A stretch of DNA of 64,000 bases, taken from contig NZ_LBNQ01000009.1 of assembly GCF_001005215.1 (NCBI RefSeq), forward strand, positions 186,001 through 250,000. The letters are read 5' to 3'. Source of the DNA: Lampropedia cohaerens (GTDB taxonomy: Bacteria; Pseudomonadota; Gammaproteobacteria; Burkholderiales; Burkholderiaceae_C). Position 1 is the stretch's first letter. Every line of letters starts with the position of its first letter. Positions 30,550 through 37,760 of this stretch are shown piece by piece. Both the position numbers and the translations under genes were made by a program. Below the pieces are notes generated by a model. It had not been told where the DNA came from and ran no database searches. It saw only the letters and a program-made list of their open reading frames with translations.

Positions 30550-31083
30550 ATGCACGACTACACGATTCTGTTTGCCGGGCCTGCGGGTGCGGGCAAGACC
30601 ACGGCCATTGCCCGTATCAGCGAGACGGTGCCCACGGCTGCCGACCTTGCCGGCGTCGAATCCGTCGGCACCACGGGGCTGCTGCTCGAAAGCGGCCAAC
30701 TGACGCTGGATAACGGCGACCGGCTACGGCTGTTGGGCGCACCGGGACACGCACGCTGCGATGCGCTGCTGCCCGTGCTGGCTGCCAATGCGTTGGGGCT
30801 GGTCATCCTGCTTGACAATGCACGCGCCGACCCATTGGCCGATCTGGCCTACTACCTCGACGGTTTTGCGGCACAACTGGCCGTGCTGCCCTGCGCCGTG
30901 GCGGTGGGCCGCCTGCCCGAGCAGGCCAAGCCCGATCTTGATGACTACGCCCAGTTTCTCCATCTGCGCGGCCCGGTGCTGCCGGTGCTGGCCTGCGACG
31001 TGCGCCGCCGCCTCGATATCGTGACGGTGCTGGAGACCTTGTTGGCGCAGGTGGAGGCCTTCAATCTGGGGCCACGGCCATGA
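30550..31083 (+). CDS. Small Ras-like GTPase, COG2229/MglA-like
   Basis: A 177-aa P-loop GTPase of the MglA-related prokaryotic group. The Walker A/G1 motif is LFAGPAGAGKTTAIARI (residues 8-24). The switch II region is LLGAPGHARCD, where family members usually read GTPGQERFD, and the usual G4 (N/T-K/R-x-D) is replaced by VGRLPEQ, so nucleotide hydrolysis or specificity may be altered. The ATG at 30550 gives the family N-terminus. It is followed 57 nt later by a roadblock-like gene, its likely activator partner. Confidence 0.82.
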   Translation: MHDYTILFAGPAGAGKTTAIARISETVPTAADLAGVESVGTTGLLLESGQLTLDNGDRLRLLGAPGHARCDALLPVLAANALGLVILLDNARADPLADLAYYLDGFAAQLAVLPCAVAVGRLPEQAKPDLDDYAQFLHLRGPVLPVLACDVRRRLDIVTVLETLLAQVEAFNLGPRP

Positions 31084-31140
31084 CCGGTCAGCGTGCGCAT
31101 GTGATGCCGGGTTGGACGCAGTGCCCCTTGACGAATTCCT

Positions 31141-31545
31141 ATGCATAGTTCTACAGATTCCAATCAGCAATGGAAGGCGCGTTTTGGCGCCATGCAGGCG
31201 GCCATTGACGAGCTGCCCGGGCAGTTTCCCGCCGTGCAGGGATGCGCGCTGGTGGAAGTGGCCAGTGGGATGGTGGTGCACAGCGTTGGCAGCCTGCTCA
31301 AGGGCAGCGCACTGGCGGAAGCGGCCAGCGACTACTGGCGGCATTACCAGCGCCACAGCAGTTTTTTCGAGGCGCTTGGACCTTTGCGTTACTGCGTGCT
31401 CATGCATGCGCAGCAGCGCATCACCATACTGCCGTGCAGCGAGGCCATGGTGCTGGTGCTGGTCACGCGCGATGGTGTGGCGATTGACTGGGCCAGTGCG
31501 TTGCAGCGCGCCGGGGAAATCGGTGCGCTGCTCAGGACGCTGTGA
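31141..31545 (+). CDS. Roadblock/LC7-like protein, probable partner of the upstream GTPase
   Basis: A 134-aa protein with the strand-helix pattern of roadblock/LC7 domains: a helix then VQGCALVEVASGMVVHSVG, a central helix, RYCVLMHAQQRITILPC, and the final strand-helix MVLVLVTRDGVAIDWASALQ. Roadblock proteins such as MglB act as GTPase-activating or scaffold partners of MglA-type GTPases. The assignment rests on pattern and on adjacency to the GTPase gene rather than a sharp motif. Confidence 0.6.
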   Translation: MHSSTDSNQQWKARFGAMQAAIDELPGQFPAVQGCALVEVASGMVVHSVGSLLKGSALAEAASDYWRHYQRHSSFFEALGPLRYCVLMHAQQRITILPCSEAMVLVLVTRDGVAIDWASALQRAGEIGALLRTL

Positions 31546-31608
31546 AGGGGCGCAGCCCTGCAAAGGGGCATAGAGCACACAGGGTCAGTGTTGGCGTGAA
31601 GCCGTACG

Positions 31609-31638
31609 CTGGCAGGCGCTTGGCGGGGCGCGGATAAT
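31609..31638 (+). promoter_or_regulatory. Candidate gshB promoter
   Basis: CTGGCA (31609-31614) and GATAAT (31633-31638) with an 18-nt spacer, ending about 42 nt before the gshB start. Consensus matches are 4/6 and 5/6. Called by inspection only. Confidence 0.35.
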
Positions 31639-31679
31639 GCGGGGGCATTTTTCTCTTCTGCGCAACCTGGCGTACGCCC

Positions 31680-32657
31680 ATGCAACTGCTTTTCGTCATT
31701 GATCCCCTGGACAGCTTCAGGATTTACAAGGACACCACCTACGTGATGATGCGCGCGGCGCAGCAGCGCGGCCATCAGGTGGCTGTCTGCACCCAGCCGG
31801 CGCTGTACTGGCAAAAAGGCGGGCGTGTCAGCGCGCAGGTCGAATGGATTGCGCTGCTGGATGTCGATCCCGCTGCCTATGCGCGTGGTGAGATGGCGCC
31901 CTGGTGGCAGCTGCTGCGGCGCGAGGAGCGCGCGCTGGCCGATTTCGATGCGGTACTGATGCGCAAGGATCCGCCGTTTGACAACGAGTTCTTCTACACC
32001 ACGCACCTGCTGGGCCAGGCCGAGCGCGAAGGCGCCAAGGTGTTCAACCGGGCCGCGGCGCTGCGCGACCATCCGGAAAAGCTCGATATTCTGGAGTTTG
32101 CGCAGTTCATCGGTCCGACCCTGGTCACGCGCGATCCGCAGCGCATCCGCGACTTCCATGCCGAGCATGGCGACGTCATTCTCAAGCCGCTCGACGGCAT
32201 GGGCGGAATGGGTATTTTCCGTGTTGGCCCCGATGGACTGAATCTGGGCAGCATCATCGAGATGCTCAACGACCACGGTCGCAACAGCGTGATGGTGCAG
32301 CGCTACATTCCGGCGATCAAGGAAGGGGACAAGCGCATTCTGCTGATCGACGGCGAAGTGGTGCCGCACGCGCTGGCTCGCATCCCGCAGGGCAATGAGA
32401 TCAGGGGCAACATGGCAGTGGGCGGCAAGGCGGTGGCGCAGCCGCTGAGCGCGCGCGATCGGGAGATCGCCGCCCACATCGGCCCCATTCTTGCTGAACG
32501 TGGCCTGCTGCTGGTGGGACTGGACGTGATTGGCGACTATGTCACCGAAATCAATGTCACCAGCCCCACGGGCTTTCAGGAAATTGCCAACCAGACCGGC
32601 TTTGACGTTGCGGCGATGTTCATCGACGCGGTGCAGCGACGCCAGCCGCACTGGTGA
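31680..32657 (+). CDS. gshB: Glutathione synthetase
   Basis: ATP-grasp ligase joining gamma-glutamylcysteine and glycine, 325 aa. MQLLFVIDPLDSFRIYKDTT is the family start; VLMRKDPPFDNEFFYTT, VILKPLDGMGGMGIFRV and VTEINVTSPTGFQEI are hallmark stretches. The length is close to E. coli GshB (316 aa). It stands alone here, about 11 kb from gshA. Confidence 0.97.
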   Translation: MQLLFVIDPLDSFRIYKDTTYVMMRAAQQRGHQVAVCTQPALYWQKGGRVSAQVEWIALLDVDPAAYARGEMAPWWQLLRREERALADFDAVLMRKDPPFDNEFFYTTHLLGQAEREGAKVFNRAAALRDHPEKLDILEFAQFIGPTLVTRDPQRIRDFHAEHGDVILKPLDGMGGMGIFRVGPDGLNLGSIIEMLNDHGRNSVMVQRYIPAIKEGDKRILLIDGEVVPHALARIPQGNEIRGNMAVGGKAVAQPLSARDREIAAHIGPILAERGLLLVGLDVIGDYVTEINVTSPTGFQEIANQTGFDVAAMFIDAVQRRQPHW

Positions 32658-32699
32658 CAACCCGGAGCTGGGCTTCCCGCGATGAAGTGCGTCATATAA

Positions 32700-32721
32700 C
32701 CTGAGGTATTAAAAACTCAGG
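32700..32721. promoter_or_regulatory. Palindromic operator-like element upstream of fpr
   Basis: CCTGAG (32700-32705) and CTCAGG (32716-32721) form a perfect inverted repeat around GTATTAAAAA. A TATAAC sequence (32695-32700) overlaps its left edge. It lies 110 nt before the fpr start, where a redox or Fe-S regulator might bind; the regulator is not identified. Confidence 0.4.
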
Positions 32722-32831
32722 GACAATCCGTGCCATTTCGTGTCTCCCGCCTGCAGGCAGGCGGCGGCACGAACCGGCGATATCCCGCCAGCCGCAGCGG
32801 GCGATACGACAACCGAATCAAGAGCGCAAGC

Positions 32832-33605
32832 ATGAGTGCATTCAACGAAGAGAAGGTGATCTCGATTCACCACTGGAACGACACGCTGTTCAGTTTCAAG
32901 ACCACGCGCGATCCCTCGCTGCGGTTTTCCAACGGCCATTTCACGATGATCGGCCTCAAGGTCGATGGCAAGCCGCTGCTGCGCGCCTACAGCATTGCCA
33001 GTGCCAACTATGAGGACCACCTCGAATTCTTCAGCATCAAGGTGCCGGACGGCCCGCTGACCTCGCGTCTGCAGCACATCCAGGTGGGCGATACGCTGCT
33101 GGTGGGCAAGAAGCCGACGGGCACGCTGCTGTTGGACTACCTGCTGCCCGGCAAGCGTCTGTACCTGCTGTCCACCGGCACGGGTCTGGCGCCATTCCTG
33201 AGCACCATCCGTGACCCGGAGACCTACGAGCGTTTCGAGCAGGTCATCCTCGTGCACGGCACGCGCTTCGTCAATGAGCTGGCCTACCAGGAGCTGATCC
33301 ATCAGACCCTGCCCGAGCACGAATTCCTGGGCGAGTATGTCAAGGGCAAGCTGCGCTACTACCCGACTGTTACGCGCGAGGAATTCCGCAACCAAGGCCG
33401 CATCACCACGCTGATCGAGACCGGCAAGCTGTTCGAGGATCTGGGCGTGCCGGTGATTAACCGCGCCGAGGACCGCATCATGATCTGCGGCAGCCCTGCC
33501 ATGCTGTCGGATCTGCGCAGCCTGTTCGAGCAGCGCGGCTTCATCGAAGGCAACACCTCCACGCCGGGCGAGTTCGTGGTCGAGCGCGCCTTTGCCGACA
33601 AGTAA
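32832..33605 (+). CDS. fpr: Ferredoxin--NADP(+) reductase
   Basis: FAD-dependent reductase, 257 aa, of the bacterial Fpr subfamily, exchanging electrons between NADPH and ferredoxin or flavodoxin. The FAD-binding motif RAYSIASAN occurs near residue 51, the NADP region STGTGLAPFLSTIRD near 112, and ICGSPAML near 215. The C-terminus FVVERAFADK matches the type that contacts the flavin. Start at the ATG 32832, which gives the family N-terminus. A terminator follows. Confidence 0.95.
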   Translation: MSAFNEEKVISIHHWNDTLFSFKTTRDPSLRFSNGHFTMIGLKVDGKPLLRAYSIASANYEDHLEFFSIKVPDGPLTSRLQHIQVGDTLLVGKKPTGTLLLDYLLPGKRLYLLSTGTGLAPFLSTIRDPETYERFEQVILVHGTRFVNELAYQELIHQTLPEHEFLGEYVKGKLRYYPTVTREEFRNQGRITTLIETGKLFEDLGVPVINRAEDRIMICGSPAMLSDLRSLFEQRGFIEGNTSTPGEFVVERAFADK

Positions 33606-33627
33606 AGCGGCCGCGTGATGGTTCCAG

Positions 33628-33650
33628 ACCGGCCCGTGTGGCCGGTTTTG
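33628..33650 (+). terminator. Rho-independent terminator after fpr
   Basis: ACCGGCC (33628-33634), loop CGTGT, GGCCGGT (33640-33646), then TTTTG. It ends the fpr transcript before the permease gene. Confidence 0.75.
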
Positions 33651-33759
33651 TGTGTCGGGAGGCGCAGTGTTTGGCGGCCAGCATGCGCGATACGGTGTAT
33701 GCTCGCCGCCCGCTGCGCGCGCCGGCGCAGTTTTGCGACCACCGCAGCGAGAACGCACC

Positions 33760-35043
33760 ATGTTTCACTGGACCGAGAAATCCCCGCAGACGCTGGCCGA
33801 CGGCGGCGTCATCGCACCTGATGAACGCCTGCCCTGGCCGCAAACGAGCGTGATGGGCATCCAGCACGTCATCGCCATGTTTGGCTCGACCGTGCTGGCG
33901 CCTTTTCTGATGGGGTTTGACCCCAACATTGCGGTGCTGATGAGCGGCATCGGCACGTTGCTCTTTTTGCTCATCACCGGCGGCAAGGTGCCGAGCTACC
34001 TGGGATCGAGCTTTGCCTTCATCGCAGTGGTGATTGCAGCCACCGGCTACACGGGCATCGGCATCAATGCCAACATCGGCGTGGCGCTGGGGGGCATCGT
34101 CGTCTGCGGGCTGCTCTACACCCTCATCGGTCTGGTTGTCCAGGCTGTTGGCACCGGCTGGATCGAGCGCTGGGTGCCGCCGGTCGTCACCGGGGCCATC
34201 GTTGCCGTGATTGGCCTGAACCTGGCGGCCATTCCGATCAAGAACATGGCCGCCAGCAATTTCGACAGCTGGATGCAGGCCTTCACCTTCGTCTGTGTGG
34301 CACTGGTGGCAGTGTTCACGCGGGGTATGCTGCAGCGCCTGCTGATTCTGGCCGGACTGGTGGTGGCCACGCTGGTCTACATCCTGCTGACCAATGGACT
34401 GGGGCTGGGTACGCCGGTGAATTTCAGTGGCGTCGCGCAGGCCGCCTGGTTCGGCGTGCCGCAGTTCACCGCGCCGGTGTTCACCTGGAATGCGGCGGTG
34501 CTGATTGCGCCAGTGGCGATCATTCTGGTGGCCGAAAATCTCGGCCATATCAAGGCCGTGACCGCCATGACCGGCCGCGACATCGACCGCTACATGGGGC
34601 GCGCTTTCATGGGTGATGGCGTGGCTACGATGGTCAGTGGCAGCGTGGGCGGCACGGGTGTGACCACCTATGCGGAGAACATCGGCGTGATGGCCGCCAC
34701 CCGCATCTACTCCACCGCAGTCTTTCTGGTGGCGGCACTGCTGGCCATTGCGCTGGGTTTTTCGCCCAAGTTCGGCGAGGTGATCCGCGCCATCCCGCTG
34801 CCCGTCATGGGGGGCGTATCCATCGTGGTGTTTGGCCTGATCGCCGTGGCTGGCGCGAAGATCTGGGTCGACAACAAGGTTGACTTCTCGCAGAACAGGA
34901 ACCTGCTGGTGGCAGCGATCACGCTGATTCTCGGCACTGGCGATTTCACACTGCACTTTGGTGGCTTCGCGATGGCTGGCATCGGCACGGCCACGTTCGG
35001 TGCGATTCTGTTGCACGCGCTGCTCAGACGCAGTGGCAGGTAG
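33760..35043 (+). CDS. Uracil/xanthine permease (NCS2 family, UraA-like)
   Basis: Proton-coupled nucleobase importer of the inner membrane, 427 aa, about 14 helices. Family motifs include VPSYLGSSFAFIAVV, LVAENLGHIKAVTAMTGRD (transport-site Glu) and GGTGVTTYAENIGVMAATR with the substrate-binding Glu of the UraA/PyrP branch. The start at 33760 (MFHWTEKSPQ) agrees with related permeases. Uracil is the most likely substrate. The gene stands alone between fpr and the TonB receptor. Confidence 0.92.
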   Translation: MFHWTEKSPQTLADGGVIAPDERLPWPQTSVMGIQHVIAMFGSTVLAPFLMGFDPNIAVLMSGIGTLLFLLITGGKVPSYLGSSFAFIAVVIAATGYTGIGINANIGVALGGIVVCGLLYTLIGLVVQAVGTGWIERWVPPVVTGAIVAVIGLNLAAIPIKNMAASNFDSWMQAFTFVCVALVAVFTRGMLQRLLILAGLVVATLVYILLTNGLGLGTPVNFSGVAQAAWFGVPQFTAPVFTWNAAVLIAPVAIILVAENLGHIKAVTAMTGRDIDRYMGRAFMGDGVATMVSGSVGGTGVTTYAENIGVMAATRIYSTAVFLVAALLAIALGFSPKFGEVIRAIPLPVMGGVSIVVFGLIAVAGAKIWVDNKVDFSQNRNLLVAAITLILGTGDFTLHFGGFAMAGIGTATFGAILLHALLRRSGR

Positions 35044-35433
35044 GGCGCCGCATGCCGTTTCCGGCAGCAGTCTGGCGTGTTCCCATGCTGCCAAAATGGT
35101 AAATTTTTGTGTCCCGCCCCAATGAAGTGGCGCGCTGCGCTTATGGATTCGGCGCCGTTTCTCATTTCCGGGTATGGTGCCGCCCGGTATTGGCCGCATT
35201 AGACGGGTTTTCCTTTGGCCGCCGCGCGCGTGGCCTGGCGTAAGCCGTACGGTCAGCCACCGAATCGGCGACCTGGCCTGCCCGTTGTGTTCCTCGGGAA
35301 GGCGGGGTATGCCGCAATCACCATAACAAGCAAGCCCCGCGCCGAATCAGCTGTGTCTCTATCCGTACCTGGTGGTACGGGCCTGGCAGGCCGTTCGGCG
35401 CCTGTGCATGGCGAAAGCAGGAGTCGAGACAGC
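35044..35433 (+). other. Leader region upstream of the TonB receptor with two hairpins
   Basis: 390 nt without a recognised gene; the receptor frame happens to be open from 35215 but shows no family similarity there. A hairpin CCGTACC-TGGT-GGTACGG (35363-35380) overlaps a 13-nt palindrome GGCCTGGCAGGCC (35380-35392), about 45-70 nt before the start. I looked for a cobalamin riboswitch and did not find its conserved core. Confidence 0.4.
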
Positions 35434-37581
35434 ATGTGGGTGGATAGTCGCAAGTCGCAGGTGTTGTGGGCACTGGTGGTGGCAGTCGGTGCTGCCATGC
35501 CTGCCGTTGGCTGGACGCAGGGCGCTGACGCCGAGCCGGGCGCAGCGGATGTGCCGACGCTGGATACCGTGGAGGTCACCGCCACGCGGCAAGGCGGTAC
35601 GCTGCTGCAGACACCGGCATCGGTCCAGGTGGTCGAAGGCACCGCCTTTGCCAATGGCCTGCAGGTCAATCTCTCGGAAGCGCTCGGGCGGGTGCCGGGG
35701 CTGCAGGTGCAGAACCGCCACAACTACGCGCAGGATCTGCAGATCATCATGCGGGGATTCGGTGCCCGCTCCACGTTTGGCGTGCGCGGCATCCGCATCT
35801 ATGTGGACGACATTCCTGCCACCATGCCCGATGGGCAAGGGCAGACCTCGAACATCGACATCACTTCGCTGGACCGTATCGAGGTCCTCAATGGGCCGTT
35901 TTCCTCGATCTACGGCAATGCCGCAGGTGGCGTGCTGCAGATGTACACGGCCGCCGGCACGAACCCTCCGAGCGTGACGGTGCACACCGCCGCCGGCAGT
36001 GACGGTGCGTTGCGCTATGGCGTGCAGGCGCAGGGCCGCCGGGACGTCGAGCAGGGTCTGGAAGACTACAACCTCAGCGCCACCCGCTTCGAGACCGATG
36101 GCTACCGCGACCACAGCGAAGCGCGCCGCGGCATCGTCAACGCCCGTCTGGGCGTGCGGCTCAATGACACCAACCGGCTCAAGCTCGTCGCCAACCATGT
36201 GGACATCCGGGCCCAGGATCCGCTGGGCATGACGCGTGCGCAGATGGAAACCGACCGGCGCGCGGCGGTTAGTCGGGCGCATGATTACAACACCCGCAAG
36301 AAGGTCAAGCAGTCCCAGCTGGGCGCGGTGTGGGAGTCGCACCTGAACGCCGACAACCTGCTGCGCATGATGGCCTACCATGGCCAGCGCGAGACGCGCC
36401 AGTACCAGTCCATTCCGCCGGCACCACAGCTGAGCAACCGCGGCCATGCCGGAGGCATCATTGATCTGGAGCGCCAGTACTCGGGGCTGGACGTGCGTCT
36501 GACCAGTGCGCAGCAGTGGCAGGGCAGGGACGTGCTGCTGATTGCCGGGCTGGCCTATGACCACCTGCGCGAGCAGCGCCGCGGCTTCGAGAATTTCATT
36601 GGCAGCGGCGCCCAGCAGCAGCTGGGCGTGCAGGGCGCATTGCGGCGCGACGAGACCAATACGGTATGGAACATTGACCCCTACGTGCAGGCCAGCATCG
36701 GCTTTGCGCCGGGTTGGAACCTGGACGCCGGGCTGCGCTACAGCCGCGTGCGATTTCGCTCGCGCGACCATTACATCGCCGAGCGCAATGGCGATGACAG
36801 CGGCAGTGCCCGCTACAGTGCCCTGCTGCCATCACTGGCACTGCGCAAGGACCTGACCGACGAGGTCAGCGTGTACGGCTCGTACGGGCGCGGGTTCGAG
36901 ACCCCGACGACCAACGAGCTCTCCTACCGCCCGGATGGCTCGCCCGGACTGAACCTGGCGCTGCGGCCGGCCGAGAGCGACAACTGGGAGCTGGGGCTTA
37001 AGGCGGCCATGCCCTTTGATGGGCTGGCGACGGTGGCGCTGTTTCGCACCGACACCGATGACGAGATCGTCAATGCCGGCAGCAGCAATGGCCGCAGCAG
37101 TTTTCACAATGCGGGCAAAACCCGCCGCGACGGTCTGGAGCTGGCCTATAGCACCCGTTTTCTTGGAGAGGGTCGCATTGATGCCGCCTATACCTATCTG
37201 AAGGCGCAGTACCGCACCGGCAGCAATCGCTTCGCCAGCGGCGCATCGATTCCGGGTATCCCTAAGCAGTCGTTCTATCTGGGGGCGTCCTGGGCGCCTG
37301 CGCAGGGCTGGCAGGCGGGCGCCGAGCTGCGCCATGTAGGCCGGATATACGTCAACGATGCCAATTCCGATGCCGCCAGCGCCTATACGCTGCTGGGCCT
37401 GCACGCAGGGTATGTCTGGCAGCTCGGAGCCTGGAACCTGCGCAGCTTCGCGCGGCTGGACAACGCCCTGGACAAGAACTATGTGGGGTCGGTCATCGTC
37501 AACGACGGCAATGGGCGGTTCTTCGAGCCGGCACCGGGCCGCAGCTGGACGGCGGGCGTGACGTTGCGGCGCGATTTCTGA
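35434..37581 (+). CDS. pqqU: TonB-dependent outer-membrane receptor, PqqU (YncD)-like PQQ importer
   Basis: Outer-membrane receptor, 715 aa. Signal peptide about residues 1-30, TonB box DTVEVTA at 44-50, plug domain about 57-170, then the barrel. From memory it is strikingly similar along its length to E. coli YncD/PqqU, recently shown to import pyrroloquinoline quinone: shared stretches include VPGLQVQNR, NYAQDLQ, IPATMPDGQGQTSNID, FETPT-NELSYR, TDTDDEIV, NAGKTRR and YVGSVIVN. The start at 35434 has AGGAG about 10 nt upstream and gives a proper signal peptide. Next to it is a gene for a PQQ-dependent dehydrogenase, which supports the PQQ assignment. Confidence 0.85.
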   Translation: MWVDSRKSQVLWALVVAVGAAMPAVGWTQGADAEPGAADVPTLDTVEVTATRQGGTLLQTPASVQVVEGTAFANGLQVNLSEALGRVPGLQVQNRHNYAQDLQIIMRGFGARSTFGVRGIRIYVDDIPATMPDGQGQTSNIDITSLDRIEVLNGPFSSIYGNAAGGVLQMYTAAGTNPPSVTVHTAAGSDGALRYGVQAQGRRDVEQGLEDYNLSATRFETDGYRDHSEARRGIVNARLGVRLNDTNRLKLVANHVDIRAQDPLGMTRAQMETDRRAAVSRAHDYNTRKKVKQSQLGAVWESHLNADNLLRMMAYHGQRETRQYQSIPPAPQLSNRGHAGGIIDLERQYSGLDVRLTSAQQWQGRDVLLIAGLAYDHLREQRRGFENFIGSGAQQQLGVQGALRRDETNTVWNIDPYVQASIGFAPGWNLDAGLRYSRVRFRSRDHYIAERNGDDSGSARYSALLPSLALRKDLTDEVSVYGSYGRGFETPTTNELSYRPDGSPGLNLALRPAESDNWELGLKAAMPFDGLATVALFRTDTDDEIVNAGSSNGRSSFHNAGKTRRDGLELAYSTRFLGEGRIDAAYTYLKAQYRTGSNRFASGASIPGIPKQSFYLGASWAPAQGWQAGAELRHVGRIYVNDANSDAASAYTLLGLHAGYVWQLGAWNLRSFARLDNALDKNYVGSVIVNDGNGRFFEPAPGRSWTAGVTLRRDF

Positions 37582-37760
37582 CGGCTGCGCGCAGGCCGCG
37601 GCAAGGCGTGAGCGCAACAGGGCTGGAGGCGGCGCCCGGCGCCCACGACACGTTGGCTTGAGGGGCTTGGCGCGCTCGCGCAAGGCATGAGTGGTTGCAG
37701 GCGTGATGGCAGCGACGCGCGTGCAATTAGTTGTTCGTTCGCAGCCTTATCTGGGGAACC

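Noticed and set aside
35044-35433. Cobalamin riboswitch upstream of the TonB receptor
   Set aside because: Conserved B12-box and core sequences are not present; the receptor resembles PqqU rather than BtuB.
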